Shown here: positions 1-8,527 of the stretch, one piece after another
Numbering within the stretch: the first letter of the stretch is position 1
Layout of the letters: every line of letters begins with the position of its first letter
From: Mycobacteriales bacterium
GTDB lineage: Bacteria > Actinomycetota > Actinomycetes > JAFAQI01
DNA length: 63,644 bases
Direction: 5' to 3'
Assembly (NCBI GenBank): GCA_035504215.1
Contig: DATJSI010000104.1
Location: 1-63,644 of the forward strand
The notes under the pieces: generated by a model
What the model was told of the DNA's origin: nothing
The model's database searches: none
What the model saw: only the letters and a program-made list of their open reading frames with translations
Translations under genes and position numbers: made by a program

Positions 1-1145
1 CGGTTCGGTCGGCTGTCGGTTCCGGTTCCCGCGACCCACTGCCAGTTCAACGTGTTGTTGGCGATGTCCCCGTCGACGAGCAGGTCGAAGAAGTGCCGCG
101 CCCCGAGCCGCCAGTCGAGGTAGAGGTGCTTGGTCAGAAAGCTCGCGGTCACCAGGCGGGACCGGTTGTGCATCCAGCCCTCGCGCGCGAGCTGCCGCAT
201 GCCGGCGTCGACCAGCGGATAACCGGTGCGGCCCTCCCGCCAGGCCTCGAACGCGGCGTCGTCCGTGCGCCAGCGGTCGTGCTTGGTCCGCCAGTCCGCG
301 TCCACCACCTCGGGGCGGTCGGCCAGCACCTGGTGGAAGAAGTCGCGCCAGGCGAGCTGGCGGAGGAACGCATCCGCGCCGCGCCGCCGGCGGTCGACCT
401 TCGACGCGAGCTCGACCGGGCTGACGCAGCCGAAGTGCAGGTACGGCGAGAGCCGGCTGGTGACGTCGGCGGCGAGGTCGTCGTGGCCGTCGTCGTACCC
501 GGCGAGGTGCCGGGCCAGCCAGGGGGACATCCGCTTGCGGCCGGCCGTCTCGCCGCCGGCGGCAACATCGGGGCTGCGCGCGCCCCGGCACAGGTCGGCG
601 GCATCGGGCAGGCGGCCGGTCGCGAGCCCTTCCGGGAGCGTGAGCCGCCGGGGCGCGGGCAGGACCGAACGCGGGTGATGGTGCTGCCACTTGCGGTGGT
701 ACGGCGTGAAGACGCTGAACGGCCGGCCGTCGCCGGTGGTCACCGAGCCGGGAGGCGCGATCACGTGGGCGTCGTGGACGACCAGCTCACGCCGGCCGAG
801 AGCAGCGGCGAGGCGTTGCTCGCGGCGAACGGCGTACCGGCTGTAGTCGGCGCTGATGTGCACCGCGGCTGCGTCGAGGCTCGCAGCCAGCCGCGCGACC
901 TCGCGCGCGACGTCGCCGCGGCGGATGACGAGCGCGGCGCCGCGCGAGCGCAGGGATGCGTCGAGGTCACTGAGCGATTGGGCAAGGAACGCGGCCGGGT
1001 TCGGACGGTTGAACGGAAGGCCGGTGATGGCGGCGTCGACGACGAACAGCGGTACGACGAACTCCGCCGAGCGCGCGGCGGCATGCAACGCAGGATGATC
1101 ACGAACCCGCAGGTCCCGAGTGAACACCACAACCGCAACCGTCAC
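1..1145 (-). CDS. phr: Deoxyribodipyrimidine photolyase (partial, 3' end outside window)
   Basis: This is a class I photolyase/cryptochrome-family flavoprotein, which would repair UV pyrimidine dimers using light, FAD and an antenna pigment. About 381 residues are visible. The N-terminus (VAVVVFTRDLRVRDHPAL) is the typical start of the antenna-binding Rossmann domain. The FAD domain carries WMHNRSRLVTASFLTKHL and the C-terminal hallmark NNTLNWQWVAGTGTDS, so only the last part of the protein is missing. The start is a GTG (codon 1145-1143), the first plausible initiator before the conserved N-terminal strand. It is transcribed divergently from the AbiEi-like gene, and the left hairpin repeat lies about 20 bp upstream of its start. 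CPD versus (6-4) specificity cannot be decided here. Confidence 0.92.
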   Translation of the reverse strand, partial: MTVAVVVFTRDLRVRDHPALHAAARSAEFVVPLFVVDAAITGLPFNRPNPAAFLAQSLSDLDASLRSRGAALVIRRGDVAREVARLAASLDAAAVHISADYSRYAVRREQRLAAALGRRELVVHDAHVIAPPGSVTTGDGRPFSVFTPYHRKWQHHHPRSVLPAPRRLTLPEGLATGRLPDAADLCRGARSPDVAAGGETAGRKRMSPWLARHLAGYDDGHDDLAADVTSRLSPYLHFGCVSPVELASKVDRRRRGADAFLRQLAWRDFFHQVLADRPEVVDADWRTKHDRWRTDDAAFEAWREGRTGYPLVDAGMRQLAREGWMHNRSRLVTASFLTKHLYLDWRLGARHFFDLLVDGDIANNTLNWQWVAGTGTDSRPN

Positions 1146-1166
1146 CCCCCGATCCTCCCCTGCCGC

Positions 1167-1212
1167 GCACTTCATGGCCGGCTGGCCTGGCTAGAGCGTG
1201 TTCAGACGGCCA
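1167..1212. repeat. Left copy of a 39-bp hairpin-forming inverted repeat
   Basis: Bases 1174-1212 match the reverse complement of 2242-2280 at 36 of 39 positions. The similarity continues outward for about 7 bp with one indel (GCACTTC against GCACTC). The copy is itself a stem-loop: TGGCCGGCTG (1175-1184) pairs with CAGACGGCCA (1203-1212) at 9 of 10 positions around an 18-nt loop containing CTAG. Together with the right copy it brackets the AbiEi-like gene. I see no target-site duplication. Confidence 0.8.
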
Positions 1213-1286
1213 CCGGCTTGGCGTTGCTGTCCACAGATCGGCCCGACGCGCCGATTGGAGGTCACTGGCGACCGCACCCTCGACAA

Positions 1287-2252
1287 ATGCCGCGACGATG
1301 CCACACCGATCCTTCGTTTCCCGCCCTGATCCAGAGCCAAGACGAGATCGTGCATCGGGATCAGGCCCTGGATGCGGGTTTGACCCGGCGCGCGATCGAC
1401 TACCGGCTGGGCACTCACGAGTGGTCCACCCTGCTTCCAGGGGTGTACCTGACCCGCCCCGGCGAAGCCCACCGCCGCCAACTGCTCATTGCCGCTGTTC
1501 TCTTCGCGGGCCCCGAGAGTGCAATCGACGGCCCGGATGCATGTCGGTTCCACGGCATCAAATCCGCTCCGGTCGACGACAGTGCGGTACACGTCGTGCT
1601 TCCGTGGGGCACACCGATCCGCAGTCGGGGCTTCGTCGTCGTCCGACGGACGATCTTCCCGATCCCGATCGTGCGCACCGACCGAGTGCGATACGTCGAC
1701 GCAGCAACAGCGGCGATCGCGGCGAGCCGCCTCGTTGGTGCGGACCGAACCGCGCTGGCAATCATGAGCGAAGTCCTGCAGCGACGGCTGACGACGTACG
1801 ACGAGCTGGTCCGTGCGCACATTCAGGGGCAACGACGCAACGCGCGTCGCGGCGACGCCGCGATCGCGTACCTCGGTGCCGGCATCCGTTCGACGCCTGA
1901 GGCCGACTTTCTCCGACTGGTGTCTGCCAGCACTGTTCTGCCAAGACCGCTCTTGAACCCGACGCTTCGACTACCAGGTGGACGTGTGGTCAGCCCCGAT
2001 GCATTGTTCGTAGATGCAGGCCTCGTCCATGAGACCAACGGCCGCCTGGCGCACGAACGCGCGGATCTCTTCGAGCAGATGCAGCAGCGTCATGACCTCA
2101 TGACCGCTGCTGGGTTGACGATCCTGCACAACTCCCCACGCCGGCTCGTCACCCACGGGCGCGAAGTGATCGGCGAGATCGAAGCTTGCTATCGACAACT
2201 CGCCGGTCGCGGCCTCCCCCGCGGCGTCGCGGTGCTGAGTATGGCCGCCTGA
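1287..2252 (+). CDS. AbiEi-type wHTH / DUF559-like endonuclease-fold protein, solitary
   Basis: A 321-residue protein of the actinobacterial family usually annotated as 'type IV toxin-antitoxin AbiEi antitoxin domain-containing'. Residues ~10-60 (QDEIVHRDQALDAGLTRRAI then LLPGVYLT) form the AbiEi_4-like winged helix. The last ~100 residues (VVSPDALFVDAGLVHETNGR, then ERADLFEQMQQRHDLMTAAG) resemble the Vsr/DUF559 restriction-endonuclease fold, with candidate acidic residues in the SPDALFVD and VHETN strands. No AbiEii nucleotidyltransferase toxin lies beside it, so it is not a standard two-gene AbiE system. The chosen start is the ATG before PRRCHTDPSF; no clear ribosome binding site is visible. 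Its last codons (MAA-stop) fall inside the right hairpin repeat. Biological role unknown. Confidence 0.75.
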   Translation: MPRRCHTDPSFPALIQSQDEIVHRDQALDAGLTRRAIDYRLGTHEWSTLLPGVYLTRPGEAHRRQLLIAAVLFAGPESAIDGPDACRFHGIKSAPVDDSAVHVVLPWGTPIRSRGFVVVRRTIFPIPIVRTDRVRYVDAATAAIAASRLVGADRTALAIMSEVLQRRLTTYDELVRAHIQGQRRNARRGDAAIAYLGAGIRSTPEADFLRLVSASTVLPRPLLNPTLRLPGGRVVSPDALFVDAGLVHETNGRLAHERADLFEQMQQRHDLMTAAGLTILHNSPRRLVTHGREVIGEIEACYRQLAGRGLPRGVAVLSMAA

Positions 2253-2286
2253 CCACGCTCTAGCCAGGCCAGACGGCCATGAGTGC
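2242..2286. repeat. Right copy of the 39-bp hairpin-forming inverted repeat
   Basis: Reverse-complement partner of the copy at 1174-1212. Its own arms are TGGCCGCCTG (2242-2251) and CAGACGGCCA (2270-2279), pairing 9 of 10 around an 18-nt loop. It overlaps the stop codon of the AbiEi-like gene and ends just before the glyS stop. There is no T-run on either strand, so it is not a classical intrinsic terminator, although it sits between convergent genes. Confidence 0.8.
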
Positions 2287-2289
2287 GGG

Positions 2290-3696
2290 TCAGCAGGCGG
2301 GGAGGGTTTGCAGCAGGTAGGACTCCACCTGGTCGATGGCGATGCGGTCCTGGCTCATGGTGTCCCTCGAGCGGATGGTCACCGCGTTGTCGTCGAGCGA
2401 CTCGAAGTCGATCGTGACGCAGAACGGCGTACCGATCTCGTCCTGGCGCCGGTAGCGCCGGCCGATCGCGCCCGCGTCGTCGAACTCCACGTTCCACCGC
2501 TGCCGCAGCGCCGCCGCCAGGGCCTTCGCTCGCGGCGAGAGGTCGGCGTTGCGCGAGAGCGGCAGCACCGCGACCTTCACCGGCGCCAGCCGCGGATCGA
2601 GCCGCATCACCGTGCGCTTTTCCATCACGCCCTTGGCGTTCGGCGCCTCGTCGGTCGTGAGCGCCGCGAGCAGGAACGCCAGCACACAGCGCGTGAGCCC
2701 GGCCGCGGGCTCGATGACGTACGGCGTCCACCGCTCGCCCTTGTCCTGGTCGAAGTAGGTGAGGTCGGCGCCCGAAGCCTTCGCGTGCGTCTTCAGGTCG
2801 AAGTCGGTGCGGTTCGCGATCCCTTCGAGTTCGCCCCACTCCGAGCCGCCGAACCGGAAGCGGTACTCGATGTCGACGGTCCGCTTCGAGTAGTGCGACA
2901 GCTTCTCCTGCGGGTGCTCGTAGCGGCGCAGGTCGTCGACCGGGATCCCGAGGTCGACGTACCAGTCCCAGCGGGTCTGGATCCAGGTCTCGTGCCACTC
3001 CTCATCCGTTCCGGGCTCGACGAAGAACTCCATCTCCATCTGCTCGAACTCGCGGGTGCGAAAGATGAAGTTGCCCGGCGTGATCTCGTTGCGGAACGAC
3101 TTGCCGACCTGCGCGATCCCGAACGGCGGCCGGCGCCGCGCCGCCGTCATCACGTTGAGGAAGTTGATGAAGATGCCCTGCGCGGTTTCCGGCCGCAGGT
3201 AGTGCAGCGACCCCTCGTCCTCGGTCGCGCCGAGATGGGTGGTCATCAGGCCGTTGAAGGTCCGCGGCTCGGTCCAGGCGCCGCGGGTTCCGCAGTGCGG
3301 GCAGGCGATGGTCGACATCGCGATCGAGTCGGGGTCGTCGATCTTCTTCCGCTCCGCCTGCCCCTCGCGCAGGTGGTCCTGGCGGAAGCGATGATGGCAG
3401 GACTGGCACTCCACCAGCGGGTCGACGAACGCGTCGACGTGGCCGGAGGCACGCCACACCTCCGGCGCGAGGATGACCGCGGAGTCGAGACCGACGATGT
3501 CGTCGCGGGTCTGGACCATCGCACGCCACCACTGGCGGCGGATGTTCTCCTTCAGCTCCACCCCGAGCGGGCCGTAGTCCCAGGCGGAACGGCTGCCGCC
3601 GTAGATCTCTGACGAGGGAAACACGATGCCCCGCCGCTTGCAGAGGCTGACCAGCTCCTCGATGCGTACGGCGTCATGAGCGGCGTTGGCAGCCAT
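2290..3696 (-). CDS. glyS: Glycyl-tRNA synthetase (alpha2 type)
   Basis: A class II aminoacyl-tRNA synthetase of 468 residues, the usual size for the homodimeric GlyRS of actinobacteria. The N-terminus contains the family signature ([16 protein letters not shown], then [14 protein letters not shown]). A zinc-type insertion is visible as CQSCHHRF and CPHCGTRG. Class II motif 2 is [20 protein letters not shown], and the motif 3 region reads [13 protein letters not shown]. The C-terminal anticodon-binding domain begins near [13 protein letters not shown]. The ATG start ([20 protein letters not shown]) fits family length. It is convergent with the AbiEi-like gene and divergent from the small membrane protein gene. 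Confidence 0.97.
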   Translation of the reverse strand: MAANAAHDAVRIEELVSLCKRRGIVFPSSEIYGGSRSAWDYGPLGVELKENIRRQWWRAMVQTRDDIVGLDSAVILAPEVWRASGHVDAFVDPLVECQSCHHRFRQDHLREGQAERKKIDDPDSIAMSTIACPHCGTRGAWTEPRTFNGLMTTHLGATEDEGSLHYLRPETAQGIFINFLNVMTAARRRPPFGIAQVGKSFRNEITPGNFIFRTREFEQMEMEFFVEPGTDEEWHETWIQTRWDWYVDLGIPVDDLRRYEHPQEKLSHYSKRTVDIEYRFRFGGSEWGELEGIANRTDFDLKTHAKASGADLTYFDQDKGERWTPYVIEPAAGLTRCVLAFLLAALTTDEAPNAKGVMEKRTVMRLDPRLAPVKVAVLPLSRNADLSPRAKALAAALRQRWNVEFDDAGAIGRRYRRQDEIGTPFCVTIDFESLDDNAVTIRSRDTMSQDRIAIDQVESYLLQTLPAC

Positions 3697-3794
3697 CGTT
3701 CGGTCTCCATCCGGCTGGCGGTCGGCGGCGAAGACGCCAGCCTAGCGGCGATCCGATCGACCCCGCACCGGGCTTCCCTGTGAAGATGGCTTCC

Positions 3795-4025
3795 ATGCCA
3801 CGCCGGGCCGTCACGTTCGGGATCGCCGTCGCGGTCGGCGCGCTGTTCATCGCCGGCCTCTTCCTGCACGGCGTCGCAAGCTTCGGGCTGCTCGCGCTGA
3901 CCGACCTGGTGCTGGTCACGCTCGCCGTGACCACGTGGCCGGTGCTCCGTCGCGGCGACCGGCTGATGCGCAGCGTAGTGATCGCCGCGATCGCCGCGGT
4001 TGCCGTCGCGCGCCTGGTCGGCTAG
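3795..4025 (+). CDS. Small membrane protein (DUF6703-like)
   Basis: A 76-residue protein with a basic N-terminus (MPRRA), a hydrophobic segment (VTFGIAVAVGALFIAGLFL), a second one (FGLLALTDLVLVTLAVTTW), a short basic loop (RRGDRLMR) and a third weak segment (SVVIAAIAAVAVARLV). Size and layout resemble the small actinobacterial DUF6703 proteins, but that link is only by pattern. Other in-frame starts exist at 3780 (GTG) and 3786 (ATG); I chose 3795 because AAGATGG precedes it at suitable spacing. It lies between glyS and the VOC gene on the opposite strand. Function unknown. Confidence 0.55.
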   Translation: MPRRAVTFGIAVAVGALFIAGLFLHGVASFGLLALTDLVLVTLAVTTWPVLRRGDRLMRSVVIAAIAAVAVARLVG

Positions 4026-4029
4026 CGGG

Positions 4030-4404
4030 CTACGCCGACCCGAGCCGGCCGCCCGCTTCGAGCAGCTCGATCCGGTTGCCGAGCGGGTCGCGGGTCGACC
4101 CGCGTCGAGCACCGAAGATCTCGGCCTGCGGCTGCCACGCCGCACCGGCCCGCTCGAGCCGGCCGAGCACGTCGTCGAAGTCGTCCAGCACCAGCGCGAA
4201 GTGGCTGTCGTCGTGCATCGCGGCGTCGGCTCGCTCGCTGATGTGCACCTGCGCGCCGTCGTTGACGTCGAACCACGCACCGCCGGGCGTCGTGCCCTCG
4301 GCCGGTTTCTCGACCCGCCGCAGCCCGAGCACGTGGGTGTAGAACGCAGCGACCCGCCCGGTCTCGCCGGGACGGACGACCACGTTGACGTGATGCAGTC
4401 TCAC
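4030..4404 (-). CDS. VOC-superfamily (glyoxalase/bleomycin-resistance-like) protein
   Basis: A 124-residue single vicinal-oxygen-chelate domain with two beta-alpha-beta-beta-beta halves. It begins [20 protein letters not shown] and ends with the typical [11 protein letters not shown]. Possible metal ligands are the His in LHHVN, the His of QVHIS and the Glu of IELLE. The GTG start overlaps the uppS stop (GTGA), with GAGGAGG at proper spacing inside the uppS 3' end, so it is probably translationally coupled to uppS. VOC proteins include glyoxalase I, dioxygenases and antibiotic-binding proteins; nothing here identifies the substrate. Confidence 0.85.
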   Translation of the reverse strand: MRLHHVNVVVRPGETGRVAAFYTHVLGLRRVEKPAEGTTPGGAWFDVNDGAQVHISERADAAMHDDSHFALVLDDFDDVLGRLERAGAAWQPQAEIFGARRGSTRDPLGNRIELLEAGGRLGSA

Positions 4405-5210
4405 AAGTCCTCCTCGGCCCCACCGTAACGCCGGTCCCGCCGGGCATACTCCTCGATCGCCGCCCACAGCGCGAGCCGGTCGTAGTCCGGCCAGAGCGTG
4501 TCCTGGAAGACCATCTCGGCGTACGCCGCCTGCCAGAGCAGGAAGTTCGACGTCCGCTGCTCCCCCGACGAGCGCACGAACAGATCAACGTCCGGCATCT
4601 CCGGCTCGTCGAGATAGCGAGCGAACGCGCGCTCGTTGACCTTGCCGGGTGCCAGCCGGCCGGCCTCGACATCGCGAGCGAGCGCAGCCGCGGCGTCGGC
4701 GATCTCAGCCCGACCGCCGTAGTTGACGCACATGGTGAGCGTCAACACGTCGTTGGCGCGCGTCATCTCCTCCGCGATCTCGAGCTCGTCGATCACCGAC
4801 TTCCACAGTCGCGGCCGGCGCCCGGCCCAACGCACCCGCACCCCCATCGCGTGCATCTCGTCCCGCCGCCGCCGGATGACATCGCGGTTGAACCCCATGA
4901 GGAACCGCACCTCGTCAGGTGACCGCTTCCAGTTCTCGGTGGAGAACGCGTACGCCGACAACCACTTCACGCCGATCTCGATCGCACCTTCGACCACGTC
5001 GAACAACGAGCTCTCGCCCTGCTCGTGACCGACCGTCCGCGGGAGGCCGCGCTGCTTGGCCCAGCGCCCGTTGCCGTCCATGACGATCGCGACGTGGTTC
5101 GGCACCAACTCCGGCGGGATCACGGGCGGGCGGGCACCCGACACATGTGGCGCCGGAGGGCGGATCGGCTCGCTTCGTCCCCCGCGCCTTCGCGTCGACC
5201 TCGACCTCAC
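4401..5210 (-). CDS. uppS: Isoprenyl diphosphate synthase (cis-prenyltransferase)
   Basis: A cis-prenyltransferase that extends an allylic diphosphate with isopentenyl diphosphate to make the polyprenyl carrier for cell-wall assembly. Its 269 residues carry all family signatures: [17 protein letters not shown] (catalytic Asp and diphosphate loop), [20 protein letters not shown], and [15 protein letters not shown] near the C-terminus. The close match of these motifs to Mycobacterium Rv2361c suggests decaprenyl diphosphate synthase activity (from my knowledge of that protein). The GTG start overlaps the recO stop by 4 bp and gives an Arg/Pro-rich N-terminal tail. Longer in-frame starts would run deep into recO and were rejected. 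Confidence 0.95.
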   Translation of the reverse strand: MRSRSTRRRGGRSEPIRPPAPHVSGARPPVIPPELVPNHVAIVMDGNGRWAKQRGLPRTVGHEQGESSLFDVVEGAIEIGVKWLSAYAFSTENWKRSPDEVRFLMGFNRDVIRRRRDEMHAMGVRVRWAGRRPRLWKSVIDELEIAEEMTRANDVLTLTMCVNYGGRAEIADAAAALARDVEAGRLAPGKVNERAFARYLDEPEMPDVDLFVRSSGEQRTSNFLLWQAAYAEMVFQDTLWPDYDRLALWAAIEEYARRDRRYGGAEEDL

Positions 5211-5938
5211 GGCCGCTCGACCAGACGCAGCGACCGCAGCCCGCGCTCGAGATGCCACTGCAGGTGCGACGCGACGAGACCACTCGTCTCGCGCTGGACC
5301 TTCGTGTCCGCCGCGTCCGCGGTAGCCCAGTCGCCCGACAGGAGCGCCACCATCAGCTCGATCGAGGCCGCGGACACGAGCGCTGCACCGGGCGGCCGGT
5401 GCTCGGTGCACACGACCCCGCCCAGCGCAGGCGAGAAGTACCGGTGCGGTCCCGGCGTCTCGCAACGCGTGCACGCGTCGAGAACCGGCTCGTAGCCGGC
5501 GATCGCGAGCGCCCGCAGGATGAACGCGTCCAGCACAAGGGTCGGCGAATGCTGGGACTCCGCGAGCGCTCGGAGGGCACTGACCACGAGGAGGTAGAGC
5601 CGCAGCGACGGCTCGCGCTCCTCCGCACTCAGCCGCTCGGCGGTCTCCAGGACCGCGGTTCCGGCGGTGTAGCGGCCATAGTCGGAAGCGATCCGCTCGC
5701 CGTACGGCTCCAGCGTCTCGGCCTGCGTGACCGTGTCCAGCGACCGCCCCTCGTAGAGCTGGAGGTCGACGTGCGAGAACGGCTCGACCCGCGAGCCGAA
5801 CCTCGAACCGGTACGCCGCACACCCTTGGCCACCGCGCGCACCCGCCCGTGGCGGCGTGTCAGCAGCGTGATGATCCGGTCCGCCTCACCGAGCTTCTGG
5901 GTGCGAAGCACGACAGCTTCGTCTCGGTAGAGCGGCAC
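5207..5938 (-). CDS. recO: DNA repair protein RecO
   Basis: The RecFOR-pathway mediator that helps load RecA onto SSB-coated single-stranded DNA and anneals strands. Its 243 residues match family size. The N-terminal OB fold starts [20 protein letters not shown]. The C-terminal helical domain carries the zinc-finger cysteines [10 protein letters not shown] and GGVVCTEH. The GTG start was chosen because it directly precedes the conserved OB-fold strand. It is downstream of era (59-bp gap) and coupled to uppS by a GTGA overlap, the usual actinobacterial order era-recO-uppS. Confidence 0.95.
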   Translation of the reverse strand: MPLYRDEAVVLRTQKLGEADRIITLLTRRHGRVRAVAKGVRRTGSRFGSRVEPFSHVDLQLYEGRSLDTVTQAETLEPYGERIASDYGRYTAGTAVLETAERLSAEEREPSLRLYLLVVSALRALAESQHSPTLVLDAFILRALAIAGYEPVLDACTRCETPGPHRYFSPALGGVVCTEHRPPGAALVSAASIELMVALLSGDWATADAADTKVQRETSGLVASHLQWHLERGLRSLRLVERP

Positions 5939-5997
5939 CCGCTCATTGTCTCCCGGGCAGCCGCCGGACCACCGGATCCGGCGCCGCCGCGCCACGG

Positions 5998-6891
5998 CTA
6001 GAAGCCGAGCCGGCGCAACTGTTTGGGATCGCGCTGCCAGTCCTTCGCGACCTTCACCCGAAGGTCGAGATAGACCTTCGACCCGAGCAAGGCCTCGATC
6101 TGCCGGCGCGCTTTGGTCCCGACGTCGCGCAGGCGCTCTCCGCCGGACCCAATGACGATGCCCTTCTGGCTGTCGCGCTCCACGTAGAGCTGCGCGTCGA
6201 TCTCGACCAGGCCGCCGGGCTCGGCCGGGCGGCGGATCTCCTCGACCACTACCGCGATCGAGTGCGGGAGCTCGTCGCGAACCCCCTCGAGCGCAGCCTC
6301 CCGCACCAGCTCCGCGACCATCTGTGCCTCCGGCGAGTCGGTCAGCTCGCCGTCGGGATACATCGGCGGTCCTTCCGGCAGCCGGCCGAGCAGCACCTCG
6401 GTGAGCAGGTCGACCTGGAAGCCGTTCACCGCGCTCACCGGCACGACCTCGGCCCAGTCGCCCAGCTCGGCAACCTGCAACAGCCGTGCACCGACCGTGT
6501 CCCTGTCCACCAGGTCGGTCTTCGTGACGACGGCGACAACCGGCGTCTTCGGCGCCGCGCGGCGGATCTGCTCCGCGATGAACCGATCGCCGGGGCCGAC
6601 CTTGTCGGAGGCGGGCACGCAGAAGACGACCACGTCGACCTCCGAGACCGTCGCCACCACGAGCTCGTTCAGCCGCTCGCCGAGCAGCGTGCGGGGTCGG
6701 TGGAACCCCGGGGTGTCGACGAGCACGAGCTGCGCATCCGGTCGATGCACGATCCCCCGGATCGCGTGCCGCGTGGTCTGCGGGCGGTCCGACATGATCG
6801 CGACCTTGGTACCCACCAGCGCGTTGGTCAGGGTCGACTTGCCGGTGTTGGGCCGCCCGAGCAGGCAGGCGAACCCGGAGCGGAAGGTCAC
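5998..6891 (-). CDS. era: GTPase Era
   Basis: A ribosome-assembly GTPase that binds the 3' end of 16S rRNA. Its 297 residues carry G1 GRPNTGKST, G3 DTPG, G4 TKTD and a C-terminal KH domain with IVIGSGGERL. The GTG start overlaps the upstream GNAT stop (GTGA) and gives the expected N-terminus ahead of G1. A longer in-frame ATG upstream would overlap the GNAT gene by about 46 bp and is unlikely. Expected to be cytosolic and peripherally membrane-associated. Confidence 0.96.
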   Translation of the reverse strand: MTFRSGFACLLGRPNTGKSTLTNALVGTKVAIMSDRPQTTRHAIRGIVHRPDAQLVLVDTPGFHRPRTLLGERLNELVVATVSEVDVVVFCVPASDKVGPGDRFIAEQIRRAAPKTPVVAVVTKTDLVDRDTVGARLLQVAELGDWAEVVPVSAVNGFQVDLLTEVLLGRLPEGPPMYPDGELTDSPEAQMVAELVREAALEGVRDELPHSIAVVVEEIRRPAEPGGLVEIDAQLYVERDSQKGIVIGSGGERLRDVGTKARRQIEALLGSKVYLDLRVKVAKDWQRDPKQLRRLGF

Positions 6892-7412
6892 TGCTCGCCG
6901 CGCACCTTGCTGTACAGAACCATGTCGCGCCACTCACCACCGCGGAAGCAACCCCGGCGGATGACCCCCTCGCGGGTGAACCCGGCGCGCTCCAGCGCCC
7001 GCTGCTCGGGAATGTTGCCGGTCTCGGTCGATGCCTCGACCCGCTCGTACAGCGTGTGCTGGAACAGGTACTCGGCCGCGAGCCGCTGCGACTCGGCGCC
7101 GTACCCCTTGCCGCGATGCTCCGGCGCGACCCAGATCCCCATGTTCCAGCAGTCCCCGTTCGGCGGCGGGCCGTGGAAGACCTTGATCCACGTCACCGCG
7201 CCGACCACGGTGTCCTCGTCGTCGACGATCGCCAGCATCCCCTGGTCGCGGCGAAGGGTCTCGCCGCTCTCGACCCGCTTGCGCACCCGGCCCGCGTCGC
7301 TGAAGCCGAACCAAGCGAGGTCGCCCGCGACGTCGGCGGACGCATACTCCGCCTCGAGGATCTCGACATCCGCTGCCTCGACCCGGCGCAGCCTGATCGC
7401 GGCGGGGCTCAT
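6888..7412 (-). CDS. GNAT-family N-acetyltransferase (RimJ/RimL type)
   Basis: A 174-residue acetyl-CoA-dependent N-acyltransferase. The acetyl-CoA motif is WVAPEHRGKGYGAESQRLAA (Q/R-x-x-G-x-G/A type), and the C-terminal NIPEQRALERAGFTREGVIR is the hallmark of the ribosomal-protein acetyltransferase subgroup. Its start overlaps the stop of the upstream cytidine-deaminase-like gene and its stop overlaps the era start, so it sits inside the era operon. The acceptor substrate is not predictable. Confidence 0.88.
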   Translation of the reverse strand: MSPAAIRLRRVEAADVEILEAEYASADVAGDLAWFGFSDAGRVRKRVESGETLRRDQGMLAIVDDEDTVVGAVTWIKVFHGPPPNGDCWNMGIWVAPEHRGKGYGAESQRLAAEYLFQHTLYERVEASTETGNIPEQRALERAGFTREGVIRRGCFRGGEWRDMVLYSKVRGEQ

Positions 7413-7723
7413 GGCGCCACTACATGCACGACCGGTTCGCCGAGTCCCGCGAGCACTCCGTCGTCAACCGCGCCGGCGGGCGTCACTACCACGGCTGCCT
7501 CCAACGTCGTGGCGCCACTCGATGCCGCGGATGCCACGGCGGCCTGAAGCGCGGTCAACGTCAGCGCGGGCAGCGCAACGCTCGCGGCCACATACGTCCG
7601 GCCGATCTCATCGCGAACCGCGGCGCCCTCATCGGCACCGGTACGCGCCCGAGCCGACCGGGCAAGGGTCAAGAGCTTCTCGTCCTCCGGATCCACGGCC
7701 ACCAGGCTACGGATCGGGGTCAC
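7409..7723 (-). CDS. Cytidine-deaminase-fold protein lacking the zinc site
   Basis: A 104-residue protein resembling the small deaminase-fold proteins found next to era in actinobacteria (DPEDEKLLTLARSARAR, then VRDEIGRTYVAASVALPALT). Unlike true cytidine deaminases (~130 residues, with HAE and PCxxC zinc ligands) it contains no Cys and no HAE motif, so hydrolytic deamination looks impossible by the known mechanism. It is coupled by 4-bp overlaps to both the DUF2071 gene and the GNAT gene. A structural or binding role is an inference. Confidence 0.7.
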   Translation of the reverse strand: MTPIRSLVAVDPEDEKLLTLARSARARTGADEGAAVRDEIGRTYVAASVALPALTLTALQAAVASAASSGATTLEAAVVVTPAGAVDDGVLAGLGEPVVHVVAP

Positions 7724-8472
7724 GCGCGTGCACCTACACCTGCCGGTAGCCGGCGCGGCCAGCCGAAGACGGTGTGCACACCGTGGCTGAACCGGGCAGG
7801 CACGGTCGGCAGCCCGTCAACGGGCAGGCCGGCCGCAGCGACGAGCTCATCGGACAGCTCCAGCACCCGCGCCTCACGCAGCGGCCACGCGCCGTGCGCG
7901 TTGGGCGTCCACACCGTGCGGCCCGCGAGTTCGTGATGCAGCCCCCAACGAGAGGTCAGCCAGAGGTCGAGGGCGGTCGGGTCCGTGACCTCCTGACCCA
8001 CCTCGATGGCGATCCGGGTCGACCACCCAGAGCCCGGCCAGCGCCGCCGGCTCGTCCAGACCCATACGTCGCCGGTGCGCTCGACGTGCATCCGCGCCCA
8101 CATGTACGGCAACCGGTAGCCCCAGCGCGCGACCAGCACCGTGCCGAGCCGGCTGGCCTCGAGGCTGCGGAAGACCACCCCGTGATGACCCTCGGCGTCG
8201 ACGCCGTACAACCGCACGTTGGTCTCGAGGAAGTCACCGAAGTACGGCGCGGCATGACCGCGACCCGGTCCGGCCCGGCGCATGTGGAACGGGATCAGCC
8301 CGACGTAGGTCACGCCGTCGACCACGTCGGGTTGCACCCCGGCCGGGAGCAGCGGCGCGACGACGTCAGGATCCACCGACCAGTGCAGGAAGGCCAGATC
8401 GGTCCACTCCTGGTCGAACAGCACCCGGCCCGGCAGTGGCGGCGCGACCTCGGGCACGCCGCCGATGTCCAC
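7720..8472 (-). CDS. DUF2071 (YqjF-like) protein
   Basis: A 250-residue protein of the DUF2071 family. Characteristic segments are FDQEWTDLAFLHWSVDPDVV, GLIPFHMR, FLETNVRLYG, VVFRSLEASRLGTVLVAR and PYMWARMHVE. The family has no established biochemical role; its fold is related to acetoacetate decarboxylase-like barrels, which does not prove an enzyme. It lies 55 bp after the CNNM/CBS gene and is coupled to the next gene by GTGA. The ATG start gives the usual length. Confidence 0.85.
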   Translation of the reverse strand: MDIGGVPEVAPPLPGRVLFDQEWTDLAFLHWSVDPDVVAPLLPAGVQPDVVDGVTYVGLIPFHMRRAGPGRGHAAPYFGDFLETNVRLYGVDAEGHHGVVFRSLEASRLGTVLVARWGYRLPYMWARMHVERTGDVWVWTSRRRWPGSGWSTRIAIEVGQEVTDPTALDLWLTSRWGLHHELAGRTVWTPNAHGAWPLREARVLELSDELVAAAGLPVDGLPTVPARFSHGVHTVFGWPRRLPAGVGARA

Positions 8473-8527
8473 GTCCGCAGGATGGCATCCGCGACGGCGG
8501 CAGCGGACGGCCGCCCGGTGCCCGGCG

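Noticed and set aside
93-1286. Long plus-strand open frame running through the photolyase region into the AbiEi-like gene
   Set aside because: The first ~1.1 kb is antisense to a photolyase with all family motifs. The protein-like part begins only at the ATG at 1287.
2253-2289. Intrinsic terminator between the AbiEi-like gene and glyS
   Set aside because: The stem-loop here has no T-run on either strand and is explained as one copy of the 39-bp inverted repeat.
2308-3612. 434-codon plus-strand frame opposite glyS
   Set aside because: Arg/Val/Asp-rich shadow frame caused by GC-rich codon structure; no domain, and glyS on the other strand is unambiguous.
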